From Rhypophila decipiens (lineage: Eukaryota; Ascomycota; Sordariomycetes; Sordariales; Naviculisporaceae): a stretch of DNA of 64,000 nt. The translations under genes were made by a program, and so were the position numbers. Under the pieces are notes generated by a model, which worked only from the letters and a program-made list of their open reading frames with translations, was not told where the DNA came from and ran no database searches. Below, piece by piece: positions 9,805 through 21,025 of this stretch; position 1 is the first letter of the stretch, and every line of letters starts with the position of its first letter. The DNA lies in NCBI GenBank assembly GCA_033297075.1, contig MU858196.1, positions 31,339 through 95,338 of the forward strand. The letters run 5' to 3'.

Positions 9805-11594
9805 CTAGTAATCCCTATATACAGCCATCTCTGGACCCGCCTCGAGCTCAGCACGCCTGCCTTGGTGCTCATAAATGCCATTACCCTGGACCTCGTGCAG
9901 ACCAACCGAGTACTTTGTGGAAGGATCATCAACCTCAGCACGCCTACCTTGGTGCTCATAAATGTCATTACCCTGGACCTCGTGCAGACCAACCGAGTAC
10001 TTTTTGGAAGGGTCATCAACCGTTGCCAGCTCGTCGGGGTGCTTGTTGCCTCCGACATTCCCGCGAGATCGCCGACGGGCAAAGAAAAAGTAAGCGACTA
10101 CGACTATGATCAGCGCGGCGACACCGCCCACCACGCCCCCTGCGATTGCGCCGATGTTGGTTTTCGACTCAGACTCGGCGCTGGGAGATGCCGGCCCGGG
10201 ATTGCTTTTCTCCCCATCATTTGGCTCACCGTCTGCACAGTCTACTGTTGCCTCTTTTGACACGGCGACGAGCTTGCTGCTGGTAGACGGGTTAGCCTGC
10301 CACAGGGTAAAAGACTGGGCCTCGTGGTTGACCATTAGGTAGGCACCGGTGAAGAAGTAGCGGCCCAGGGTGGCGGGCTGCTCCCCGACCCCGTTCATCA
10401 GGAGCTGCCTGAGAGAGGTATCGAGGACTCTGGAGCCGTTCCTCAGCAAGTCGACACCAGGCGTTAGGAACTGGCTGTTGGGGATCCGGACCTGCAGCCC
10501 GTTGCTGAGCTGGAAGGTGATGTCCCCATCGAAGAAGGACTCGTTGTAGTTGCGCGCGGACCAGTGCAAGCTATAGGACGGGCCGATGTTAGACATTCCC
10601 ATAGTCGTCTCAACATCATCGACGATGGAGCCAGGCGCTTCCAGGAGCAGCTGGCGGTGAGGCACGATGCAAGTTCGGATGGCGGAATTCTTGGGCAAGA
10701 CGTCCACATCGGTCCCGTTGCGAAAGTTGACGAACAGGCCCGAGACAGTGACCTTCATGCCCGTCCAGCAGCCCGTGGCCTCGCTATAATCGAGGGGCTG
10801 GGTGTAGTTGGCACCAACGACTTTCTCTTCGTCGTAGCCGCCGAGGACGACGTGGCCGTCCATGGCGCCAACGTCGGTCCACATGCGGCCCCAGAAGAGG
10901 GACCAAACGCGGCTGGGGATTTGTCCGGCCTGAACGAGGGCGTTGAGGTAGGTCGAGTTAGAGCCTAGACCGAGGGGAGACAGGGTGGTATAGCCGTTGT
11001 CCCATCGCAGCCGGGGGATCCCGATAGGGAGCGTCAGAGCCTTGGCGGGTCCGACGGCCAGGCTCTCGGTGCCGGCCAGACTGGTGCCAGTTAACTTTTT
11101 GACTCCCAGCTCGGTGCCGGTGGTGGCAATCTCCTGGGTTGCGCCGCCAGCCGAGATGAGATCAGGTGATTTTGCAAAGGTGGACGAGTCGGTCTCGAGG
11201 AAGTAGCCGCCCCTCCTGATCTGGCAGATCAGCTCACTGTAGATGATGGAAGCGTCGCAGTCAGACTGCTCGTCGTAGATGTAGGTATTGTTGAGCTCTC
11301 TGTGCGGATTCCATGTCAGCAAGCCAGGTACGGTAACCCCAAGTCACCCAGGGGCCAGGCGGCCCAGGCCAATGCTTACGCCCATGGAAGCAAGACGATG
11401 TCCTGCGGAGGAGTCCCGATCCTGGCAGGTATTCCCTTCATGAAAGAGTCGCTGATGGAAGGGAGGACCTGGATATCAGTAATGGGCAAGGCGAGTGGGG
11501 TTGCCGACACGCATGCCTGTGTGGCGCCGAGGGCATATCGGGGCCGGGCAGCGAGCAAGGTCAAGACCAGCACAAGAGGGTTCATGGAAATCAT
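9805..11594 (-). CDS. Pepsin-like aspartic protease homologue, membrane-anchored, catalytic Asp not visible
   Basis: Two exons, 11594-11380 and 11299-9805, give 569 residues; the 80-nt intron has GTAAGC and CACAG and joins PWA to ELNNTYIYDEQSDCD. The order is signal peptide (PLVLVLTLLAARPRYALG), the pepsin-type IGTPPQ strand, a two-lobed ectodomain with several N-glycosylation sites, one transmembrane helix (AIAGGVVGGVAALIIVVVAYFFF) and a cytoplasmic tail. The usual DTG/DSG triads are not seen: after IGTPPQDIVLL comes PWAELNN, and the second lobe reads GSIVDDVETT. This points to a non-catalytic cell-surface member of the fold. The tail ends in two 29-aa near-identical repeats (EVDDPS-KKYSVGLHEVQGN type). 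The gene is divergent from GH47, with a shared 470-bp promoter region. Confidence 0.8.
9847..10020 (-). repeat. 87-bp tandem duplication inside the coding sequence
   Basis: Two copies offset by exactly 87 nt (29 codons) encode the repeated cytoplasmic tail of the aspartic-protease-like protein. They differ at a few positions only, so the duplication looks recent. Confidence 0.75.
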
Positions 11595-12062
11595 TGGACT
11601 GAAAACATGGGAACAATACCATCATGGCGACAACAGGAAAAAAAGAAGAAGAAAAAAAAGGAAGAGCAAAAAGGATCCGACAGGAGCATATCAGCATAGG
11701 ACGTCTTGGGGGCGGAGGGGGAAGGCTTTTTGCTCAACCGCCAGGCAATTGTGTTCGGCGGTTCTGCCCCTGTCTCCTTCTTATGCTGAGACAGTTGAGA
11801 CGGAAGCGGGGCCGGTCATTGGCTGCTTCGGGTCCGTTGGTCCCGGTATGCAGCCGTGCCGCACGTGTAACATTCATGCCCCTGAGTACCAGTTACGCCT
11901 AAAATTAAAACCTCTTGGCAACCTCTGTGCCACGACCACCTGTTCTGCCCGCAAACATGATCGAACCCCTCCAGACAAATACGAACAACATCAATCGCCC
12001 ATCAAAACGTAAATGACCAGCTTCGTCCCCCAGCGCTTTCCACGGCGCATCTCGCCGCCCAA
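11595..12062. promoter_or_regulatory. Divergent promoter region
   Basis: This is the 468-bp stretch between the aspartic-protease-like gene (minus strand) and the GH47 gene (plus strand). It includes an A/G-rich tract at about 11636-11670. No specific binding site is claimed. Confidence 0.4.
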
Positions 12063-13829
12063 ATGATCTGGTCGCGGCGCTCGCTTCGCAAAATGTCGCT
12101 CGATCGTCGACTCCCGCGCTACGTCATAATCGCCTTCGTCTTCCTGCTCGCCCTCTTCTTCCTCGGCCCCTTTGGTTCGGCTTCCCCCTCGAGCGCCGGC
12201 CGGCCTCCCCCGCCGAGATCGCACCCATCCGTCCGGTTTAAGCCGAGCTCGTCCGACTGGTGGACTACCGTGAAGCAGCACCATCCCGTGCCCCTAGCCC
12301 ATAAGCTGCCCCCGGCGACGCGCAACCTACTGCACACGGTCCAGCACGACTTTAGCGGCTACCGAGACGATCCCGTTACCGAACAGCGGCGGAAAGCGGT
12401 GCGGGCGGCCTTTGTCAAGAGCTGGGGAAGCTACAAGAAACATGCCTGGCTTTGGGATGAACTAGCTCCCGTGAGCGGCGGAGGCAAAACAACCTTTGGC
12501 GGCTGGGCGGCAACGATGGTCGATGCGCTGGATACGCTCTGGATTATGGGTCTTTATGATGACTTTTACGACGCTGCTGCTGCTGCTGCCCAGCTTGACT
12601 GGGCGAATACAACAGAGACGAGCGTTAATCTCTTCGAGACTACTATTCGCCATCTGGGGGGCTTGCTAGGTGCCTACGATTTGAGCGGAGAGCCGGCCTT
12701 GTTAGAAAAGGCGAAAGAGCTAGGAAACATGTTATATCTGGCGTTTGACACGCCAAACCGGATGCCGGGTTTCTGGTTAAACTTTGAAAACGCTAAGCAA
12801 GGGCTGCAAGTTGCTGGTACCAACGACCCCTCGGCTGCACCCTGCTCCTTGTCCCTCGAGTTCACTCGGCTCAGCCAGCTCACCGGCGACGCCAAGTTCT
12901 ACGATGCCATCAGCCGAGTGACTGACTTTCTTGAACGGTCCCAAAACTCGTCCAGACTTCCCGGCATGTGGCCGAAGCTGATCAATTTCCAGGCCGAGGA
13001 CGTTAGACACGAGTCGGGCTTCGCCCTCGGAGCTCTGGCGGACTCGTTATACGAGTACCTACCTAAGATGGCGGCCCTTTTGGGCGGACAGTATCCCAGG
13101 TATGAGCGCATGTACCGCACGGCAATGGACGTAGTCAAGGCTCATATGCTCCTACGCCCCATGCTCCCCGAGGACGAGGCTAGTCACACCGACATCCTCT
13201 TTGCCGGCGATGTCTATGTGGACCAGAAGAACGCGATAGAGCGCAAGCCCGAAGGGCAGCATCTCTCTTGCTTCACCGGCGGCATGTTCGGCCTCGGTGG
13301 CAAGCTGTTTGATATAGTGCCGCACGTCGGCATAGGAGAGCGATTAGCGCGCGGCTGCAGCTGGGCCTATGACGCTTTCCCGACAGGCCTTATGCCCGAG
13401 ATCTTTGGCATCGTTGCGTGTCCCTCCATCGACAAGGCATGTGCCTGGAACGAGGAGCAATGGCAAACCCAAGGCGATAAGCACCTGAAGAAAGGGTTTT
13501 CCAACGCCAGAGATCCACGCTATATTCTGCGTCCTGAGGCCATCGAGAGCATCTTTTTGCTTTATAGGATGACAGGAAAGGAAGACCTTCGCGACATCGC
13601 CTGGAGGATGTTTGAGTCGGTTATGAGGTCGACCGAGACCGAGCTGGCCAACTCGGCAATTGAAGATGTCACGGTAGAGGGGATCCCAACGCGCACGGAT
13701 TCGATGGAGAGCTTTTGGCTGGCCGAGACACTCAAGTATTATTACTTGATATTTTCGCCCCCCGGTCTGATTAGTCTGGATGAATTTGTCTTGAATACCG
13801 AGGCGCATCCTTTGCGGCGGCCTAAATGA
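12063..13829 (+). CDS. GH47 class I alpha-1,2-mannosidase
   Basis: A single exon encodes 588 residues. It is a type II membrane protein: a short basic cytoplasmic tail, a signal anchor (YVIIAFVFLLALFFLG, about residues 20-36) and a luminal (alpha/alpha)7 catalytic domain. Family hallmarks are GGWAATMVDALDTLWIMGL, NLFETTIRHLGGLL, SCFTGGMFGLGG, ILRPEAIESIFLLYR, TDSMESFWLAETLKYYYLIF and the calcium-binding FVLNTEAHPLR near the C-terminus. The enzyme trims mannose from Man9 N-glycans in the ER or Golgi. All expected acidic residues appear present, so it should be active. It is probably a housekeeping or paralogous glycan-processing gene unrelated to its neighbours. Confidence 0.95.
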   Translation: MIWSRRSLRKMSLDRRLPRYVIIAFVFLLALFFLGPFGSASPSSAGRPPPPRSHPSVRFKPSSSDWWTTVKQHHPVPLAHKLPPATRNLLHTVQHDFSGYRDDPVTEQRRKAVRAAFVKSWGSYKKHAWLWDELAPVSGGGKTTFGGWAATMVDALDTLWIMGLYDDFYDAAAAAAQLDWANTTETSVNLFETTIRHLGGLLGAYDLSGEPALLEKAKELGNMLYLAFDTPNRMPGFWLNFENAKQGLQVAGTNDPSAAPCSLSLEFTRLSQLTGDAKFYDAISRVTDFLERSQNSSRLPGMWPKLINFQAEDVRHESGFALGALADSLYEYLPKMAALLGGQYPRYERMYRTAMDVVKAHMLLRPMLPEDEASHTDILFAGDVYVDQKNAIERKPEGQHLSCFTGGMFGLGGKLFDIVPHVGIGERLARGCSWAYDAFPTGLMPEIFGIVACPSIDKACAWNEEQWQTQGDKHLKKGFSNARDPRYILRPEAIESIFLLYRMTGKEDLRDIAWRMFESVMRSTETELANSAIEDVTVEGIPTRTDSMESFWLAETLKYYYLIFSPPGLISLDEFVLNTEAHPLRRPK

Positions 13830-15139
13830 GAGCCGGAAGTCTGAATTTTACTTCGGATAATTGAACGATTCCTTATTGGACAAAGAGGCACCGCGGATGA
13901 GAAAGAAGCGCTGGGTGCGAGACTGTCCTTGGTTGGGACGGGAGATTAACTGGGTTTAGTTTGGTCATGAGGCGAGAGGAGAAAGAAAGAGAAAGAGAAC
14001 AAGGAAGTAAAAAAAGCTTCCCGGCACTTTTGCAAAGCCCACCGACAAATGTCTGGACCCTGTGTGCACGCCCTGAAGGCTGTTGCAGACCCTTTGAGGG
14101 TCAAGGCTGTGGCGACCATGGTTGGACGAAGGATTTGGCTATCTTTGCTGTCATGTTTGCTGCTTCTCTTGTGTCTGGACTAGAGACGTTTGCGTGGGCT
14201 CGGCCTGAGATTAGGAGCGCTTGATGAATATTAAAACAGGCGACGGGTGACAGCAAGTGCTTAGTGGCGCGATATGGCTTGTTGATTGCCACCCGCCGCG
14301 CTGGTATGTAAACAATAGAGAGCCGTCTGTGATAAATCACTAAGGAGACTCGAAAGAAAATGGATTCTAGGTGACTACCTGAGGCCGGGGAATGAATGGG
14401 GTTGGTGACGAAATGAGGCTGGCCAGTGGTTGTATGAAGCTGTTACAGTCCTAGAGAGCCAAATCTTGTCATATGAGGGAGGGTCGGAAGGTGGGCGAGC
14501 CAGGAAAGGAGGATCTGTCTTTGTATGACCTGGTTTTTATCACCGGTACCTGTCCGAGTTGACATCCTAGAGACAGTTAAGCCCCAAACCACACGCCGAG
14601 TTCAGTTGCTTTGGGTAATGTCTTATTTGTTGCACAGACAAGGAGAGCATAACAACCACTATATCACTGATCTCTGGCACGTGCCGGTTCAATACCTTCT
14701 TTCTGTGATGTTGATCAATGTCTACAAAGCTGGTCATCATGAAAGTGATTCCCCAGCCCCATGGTAGCGTCTCCCCCTTTTTCTCACTCTTTGTACATTA
14801 CTAGGCTGACGGTAATGTCGGTGGGGATTCTGAGTGCTTGGAAATCCATTCGAAGAGGCAGGTGGTACCTTCTCATGGTGGATGGTCCCGCGCGGTTCGG
14901 CCGCCGTCTCCCCGGTTCTAATCGTTCGACTCGCTTGAGTTGTTCCCGGCCCGAGGCCCGGTATCCACCAATGTTCTCGCGCCACTACACCCGGGAGACC
15001 GGCCTTTCCGACCGGTGTAACGGGGTACTACTCCGCAGAAGGCGACTTTGCCAAAAGATCCTCTGCTGTGTGGCAGCACTCGTCTAACCGTTTCACTGTT
15101 GGAGATTACTGTGCGCGTCAAGCTCATTCTTCGACCACC
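13830..15139. other. Intergenic, 1.3 kb
   Basis: It contains a GA-rich tract at 13973-14005 and copy 2 of the dispersed repeat at 14829-14869. Small open frames show no recognisable protein. The 3' end should hold the promoter of the CorA-like gene. Confidence 0.4.
14829..14869 (+). repeat. Dispersed repeat, copy 2
   Basis: Same orientation as copy 1 at 9545-9585, with two mismatches in 41 nt. Confidence 0.6.
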
Positions 15140-17837
15140 ATGTCCCCTCTTTCTTTCTTTCATGTGGGTGGCTTTGGGCTTTCACCGCCTTCTGAAAAAC
15201 TCTTGAGAGTACGCTCAGGCGGAACCAAAATGCATGACGCCAATGAGCTCGAAGCGGGGATGAGAGAGGAATTGGAGTCAGCAGATGGGGGAACTTCGGA
15301 CCAACCCGCCTCATCAAACCTTTACTCCCAAGCCGTGACGTCTCCAGGAAGGAACGATCTGACGAACCCTCACAGAGAAGAGCCCGGATCGACTCAGCCG
15401 GATTCCGTGCCTTGCCAGCATTGCGCAGCCGCCACCATCGCCAAAATCGGACAAGTCTCTCAATCGCTCCGACGGATAGAGACCATTCTGACCAGGACAG
15501 TCCAAGATTTATCATTGGATATCGACCTCGATGATCTTGATCAGATATATCATCACAAGAAAAGCACCAGACCTCGGCGACAGGATAATCCACTCCTCCC
15601 TCAATCGAGAGGAGACGATGCATATTCTCTCTCTCCAGCAGACGAGTTCTGGTGCTTTATGGGTCCTGGGAACGAGTATAACCGAATGGATAGACTCCGA
15701 AACGAGTTCATTCATTTCTTCAGCGACTCGTATGGCCGGCTCCGCAGAAAGGAGTGTGAGCGGGCCAAAAGAATTCCCCCGAGATATTTCAGTGGGACTA
15801 TGGTAATCGACGAGGAGCCTGGAACCATGAGTGACGAAAAAATAATCGACCTAGTAAGCAATGAGTGGTGGCCGGAGGGATTTGACCGACCGTTCCATCC
15901 GCCTGCAAAACTTCAGGAATTCACAACCAACAGCACGTCAGTTAGCGTCTATCAAGCCAGCTGCGACGACTGTGGATTTGTTGAGTACTCCGTCGCCGGT
16001 GACAATGTTTCTTCGTTGTTTTGGTACGTTCCTCTTCATTTCCGTTGCTCAAAGCCTTCAAGTTTACATACTCATACCTCTCTCTCAATTATCAGCACAT
16101 TGACTTACAATGAACTGAAGACCCCTGCAGACGTCTTCAACGCGATGGCGGCAATTATGTCATGCATGTCGCCCAAAAGGATTGATCACCTGATAGGAGA
16201 AACGCCTCGCCCAGTACTAGACGCCGTCCAGCAGTTCCTCGAGTGCTGGCCGTCGAGATTGTTGACGACTAGCAGGTTCGAGCTTGGGCGATTTTACTGC
16301 CCCACAACAATTGTTCTGGCTTTCTCGCTTCGTTCCTTTTCGAAAAGACAACCCGGCTGGGAAGGAAACCCAGTCCTCAAGCCTTGTCGGGCAAAAGCCA
16401 CGCTGACCGGCAGTATCGTGCTCGATGAGCATAGATGGTGTATCGTACTGTTCACAACCGTTTTTCGCCCATCCAGTGTGAAGCCGCTCTTCTCACTTTT
16501 GGCGCTCTCGGACAGTGACTACAGCAGAGCCCTTAGACTCTTAGATGCAGAAAAGAGATGGCCTCAATTACACCTTACGCCAACTGTTTGTCATACGGGG
16601 ATGACTGCTTTCCAGTGGCTGATAATAGAATCACTGATTGAGTGGTCGTCGAAATGGGAGGCATTTCTTGATATCCTGGACGAACATAATGAGAGCCAGG
16701 TGAGTTGAAAGCTGCACTGATATCCCGGCATCCGCTCAAACAAAACGAACTCACAAGGATTAACCCGAGTTTCCCTAGACTGGAGACATCCTCAGCGCCC
16801 AAGACCGGCGAGTTGCCATGTTCGACAACGAGAACTTTGACAAATCCGAGAGTTATTTCGCCACGAGCCAGCTTCTCCGGGTAGCGTCTGGGTGGATCAA
16901 ATATGCGACGTCGGACCTTGAGGCCCTCATCAAAGCATACCACGGGAGCTACGAGAAGAAATGCGTCAGGTTTTTGAACGAATGGCAGATCCAGGACGAT
17001 GCCGAGCGCAGACAACTCAAGATTGTAGACAAAAACTGGAAGTGCGTACGCGCCAACCTCGCCGTGCGCTCCAAGTTTCTTCTCGAGCGGATCCAGCGGA
17101 AAGAGCTGGAGATTGAAAGCTTGAGAAATGGCGTATGGTTACTTCGTCAACTGTTTCAAGCACATTAGTTTCGGGTCACTAATATTGGACAGCTCTTCAA
17201 CGCGACCTCGGTGGCGGAAGCCCAGAAGAGCTCACAGGTCAGCCACTACATCCTCGTGTTTACCGTTATAACTATCGTCTATCTACCTCTAGGCTTCATT
17301 AGTGTGAGTAATCCTCCCCATATAGCGTCGTGGTCGGAACTTGAATTTAGACAATAACCGTGATGTCCACTACAGTCACTCTTTGCCCTCAACATGTTCG
17401 ACTTTCAAGACCCCTCCACCAAAACAGCTTTCATCACCACATGTGCTACTGTAGGGGTGGTCACGTACCTCTTTTCCTTCAGCCTTGCATGGTTTGTGCG
17501 CAAAGAGGAGAGAAGGGAAAAGCTCAAGAGTTTGCTGCCATTCGCACTTCCGGCGTCTGTCTTTCCTGCGAGACGTCCAGAGATGGCAGGCAGGAATGAT
17601 GCAGGGAGGGAGAGGCAGAACAAAAGTAATAAAGGAAAAGGGAGGGAAAACAGCCCCTATATACAAGAGGGACATACGGACCAAGTTCAAGGCGGCAGTG
17701 TTTTACGGGAAAGAGCTCACCAAGGTATGGATAGGGTCCGGTCAGTCTTTCAGAAAACAGGTGATAGTGAGAGACCGGGATTGGCGGTTGGTGATGAGGA
17801 ACGTAATGACCAAGACATTGAGATGGGCATGTGGTAA
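15140..17837 (+). CDS. CorA-like membrane protein
   Basis: Proposed exons are 15140-16023, 16096-16699, 16779-17132, 17193-17303 and 17376-17837 (804 residues). All introns are GT-AG; the first (72 nt) keeps the frame open and is the least certain. The start could also be the ATG at 15230. The N-terminal half is hydrophilic with a CQHC motif. The C-terminal part shows the CorA pattern: a long helical segment (LAVRSKFLLERIQRKELEIESLRNG), then two transmembrane helices (ILVFTVITIVYLPLGFISSLF and FITTCATVGVVTYLFSFSLAWFV). The Gly-Met-Asn signature of Mg2+ channels is replaced by ALN. A basic, charged cytoplasmic tail follows. Fungal CorA-like proteins of this length are common, and their transport role is unproven. 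Confidence 0.7.
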
Positions 17838-18164
17838 GGAAGCACCCGGGCATGAGTCAATGATTCTTCTGTCTTGAATAAATCTTGTGTGTTTTAATAC
17901 CATGGTCTACGAGTCCGTAGAGCAATCCTGAATAAAGTTTGGTCCACGAAAGCCGTGAGTCTTGTTTTTACAATTATGACAAACGAAACCAGTACAACAT
18001 GACACGTCATATAACGTTATGAGACAACGATATTTAACGTTATTCACTTTTGAAATTTGGATCTCTACATTTTACTTCATTTTCGAGGTTCAGCTCGAAA
18101 AATGGCTAGACCGCCACACACCTGTCGTCGAATATTCTTCGACCCTTAACTATCTCCAAAACGT

Positions 18165-19919
18165 CTAATCTTCGACAAACACTAACCCATATAAACCACC
18201 CCGCTTAGAAGACAGATCCCCATCGTGTAGAAGCGGTATCCCCAGAGCTTTACCGATTTCCATCCCGGGCCGAAGGCGGGGGCTCCGAATCTGCGACACG
18301 TTGATACGACAACCTGATGATATAGGTATACTCCGAGCTGAGGTCCCGCGCCAGCTATGCTCAGAAGCTTGGTCGATATGGGCAGTGAGGATGTGGTGTT
18401 CTCGGGAAGAGCTCGAATCATTCCCGGGGCCACCGCCTAGAACAACGGTGCGGTCCTTTATGACCGGGCTCGGCCGTCCTGATTTGTCCGAGCACGTCTC
18501 GTACACATGGTCGCGAAATAACTCTGTTTGGTCCTGGTGACTGGCCGACGGCTCGTTGCCTGAATTATCCAGTGAAAACACCCCGAGTTTGGAAATTGGG
18601 TGATCCGGCGGAAACCGGTCCTTGCTGCAGAGCAGATCCCAGGGTACTAGGCTTGGTGAGGTCGAGTCGTCTTTTATACATAGGCCGCAGACCAGGGCTA
18701 TACGCTGGACAGATAATCCTGTTGGGTTTATGGTGAGAAAGTGCAAATGTACGCAGCTTTGCAAGCCATAGGAGCCGAATTTGTCAGCTATGAGGATGGA
18801 GTCGAACGGGGTCCGGCGGGATGACTCTGGAGCACGGCTTGTGTGAGGAATTTGGTTCGAAATTGCACCGAGGGCTTTGTGATAAAATATGCCAACTGTT
18901 GTATTAGTGTGCATGACAGCCGCGTCTCGTCCAGAGAGGGATGGAATGACATAGACGGTCTCCCGGTGGGTGTAATTTTGTCGTGAAATCCGGGAGTTTG
19001 TGTACACCGGCTCGGAGGCAAGGACTCTGACGTAGTGCTCCCCACTAATCCTTCGTAGCCGTATTGCCACCCACTTGAAGGCATTCGAGGTACGTACGCT
19101 CTTTTCGAAGCAGTTTAAGCCCATTAGGAGATCCGGAGAGGTTGAGGATGCTGTATCGTCCAAATCTACCGCCATGAACATGGCCGAGTCGAACCTCAGC
19201 CCCGTATTCGTAAGCGTGAATGAGACATCTTGGTGTGATCTCTCATGAGGGACAAAAATCTCATTGCAATGTTGGAACTCGGACGGGGAGCTGGCGAATA
19301 TACCACGGTACGTGTTGATAGGTAAAAGTGACGTCGATGGAACCTGCTGCCGGGCGAAGATGCTCAGGTCATTGGTCGATTGTGCGATCGCTTCCTGCAG
19401 TCGAACGAACGCTTTGTTCCCTTCTCCATATATTAAAGGCATATGGACGTCGAAGAGACCTAGAAGGCAGTAGGCGAGGTCTTCTTGCCTAGTAGCTTTC
19501 CGTCTAGCAGCCCATGACAGTCTCCTGGTAACAGGAATACTGGGTAGCTTGTTCACATCCTGGAGGACAGCAATGTCAATGCCAGTGATGTCTCTAAGAC
19601 GATCGATAAGGGTTTTCTTAGTACCCATGAATTGCCATTCTCGGTCGACGAACGTCGCTTTTGCCGGTGCTACTAACTCCTGGATCGTCCAGGCACGGTA
19701 GAACCACCTGTACTTGGCCAGATCGTCAATGTCCGGGTTTCGGACAGGTTGTTCGTCTGTAAGGGCCGCCAGATGTATGAAGCAGATTGCCGAATTCCTA
19801 TACCACGAAAACATCGAGTTAATCGCTTCGCTGAGCTCTGCGCTGCTGGTCTTGTCGATGCAACATGTGTCGATCCAGACGTATTTTAGTCCTACTGTCT
19901 TTGCGAGCTTGCAAGAGAA
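18165..19919 (-). pseudogene. HET-domain protein, 5'-truncated
   Basis: The minus-strand frame is open from 19919 to the stop at 18165. It contains the central and C-terminal HET motifs: KLAKTVGLKYVWIDTCCIDK, FYRAWTIQELVAP and EDLAYCLLGLFDVHMPLIYG, followed by a 400-residue C-terminal region. The N-terminal part of the HET domain, with the usual start and the PYAILSHTW-like block, is missing. A stop codon at 19922-19920 and antisense kinase sequence take its place. The first in-frame Met is at 19814 (MFSWYRN). A 549-residue truncated protein could still be made from it, but it would lack half of the HET domain. HET proteins trigger incompatibility-linked cell death. This copy is probably non-functional. 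Confidence 0.7.
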
Positions 19920-20858
19920 TTATCGACATGGTGATCTTAAGCCGCAAAATATCCTTTGGTTCAAAGGAGCGGCAGGAGACAGCCTCGGAACGCTCGTCGT
20001 GTCCGACCTTGGTTCGGCAAGTTTCCATTCAGAATCGACCCAGGAACGACACCAAACGACCCATGCTGGGTATGGCACTATCCGCTATGAACCTCCAGAG
20101 GCACGACTTGTGAAGTTCCTACCGAGGTCGCGCCGCTACGATGTCTGGTCCGCTGGTGCATATCCTTGGAATTCTTAATCTGGCTTCTTTACCGGTGGCC
20201 GGGCCTGGAGCGGTTCTATGAGGGAATCGACAAGTACTGGATAGAAAATGAGGATTTCGCGCCGAACCCCCAAAGGGACTCCGATGGTCGTTCAATCGCA
20301 GGCAAAGTGCATCCAAAGGTCCAGAACTACATGCGTAGAATGCAGAATGACCCGCGGTGTACAAAGGGAAGTGCAATAGGTGACTTTCTAGAGGTCATTG
20401 AGAATCGTTTGCTAGTACCAGGACACATTGAGGTGGACCCGATGGATATGGAAGACGACACCGAGTCAGCTTCTGAGCAGCTTCAAGTCGAAACGACCGG
20501 CCCTCCTTTAGAGCCCCCTCCTCTGGAGCCACCTCCTCTAGAGGCCCTTTCTCTGGAATCCCCTCCAATCATTATCCTACATCCAGCGACTGAAGACGCC
20601 ACAGGGACTACTAGCAGCCCACCTACGATTATCTCAACGATACTAGTACCAAAAGAGAGAGAATTGGACAATATTGATGACAATCTCCGAGCGGATTCCG
20701 TCGAACTGGATGAGCTCCTGCGTGAAATCCTTGGCAAGGTGGAGGTCCTTCCAGACTATGCCTTTCAATCGCCGAAGTGGGAAGAGGGAGAGAAAACTGT
20801 CAGTGCCAGCGGACTACCCCCGCCACTTGAGGGTTCTGAGAAAGCCAAGTCAAGTTAA
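19912..20858 (+). pseudogene. Serine/threonine protein kinase, 5'-truncated and frameshifted
   Basis: The plus strand at 19912 begins inside a kinase catalytic domain. It has the catalytic loop RHGDLKPQNILW, the metal-binding DLGSA (for DFG), GTIRYEPPEA (activation segment and APE) and YDVWSAG (helix F). The whole N-lobe, with the glycine loop and VAIK Lys, is missing. After GG(T) at about 20157 the frame shifts by one base: the downstream frame reads LEFLIWLLYRWPGLERFYEG, which continues the same kinase family, and runs to 20858. Its C-terminus has a proline-rich repeat (LEPPPLEPPPLEALSLE) and an acidic tail. The single-base loss plus the missing start mark it as a pseudogene. The 5' break coincides with the break of the HET gene on the opposite strand. 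Confidence 0.75.
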
Positions 20859-21025
20859 TCAGGCTTTCTCTCTTACTTAAATTGGACTAAACCCAACCAC
20901 GATGATTTAATGAATAGGTTAGTTAAATTTATTCAACATGGTTACTCAAACAGCTGAATAATTCTGAAACATGAAGGGACCGGATACTACCTAAGCTCTC
21001 ATGAGTTCTGTCTCCCAAGGCATTC

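Noticed and set aside
11302..12012. Plus-strand 236-residue frame
   Set aside because: It overlaps the first exon, intron and promoter of the aspartic-protease-like gene and has low-complexity Lys/Arg runs; it is a shadow.
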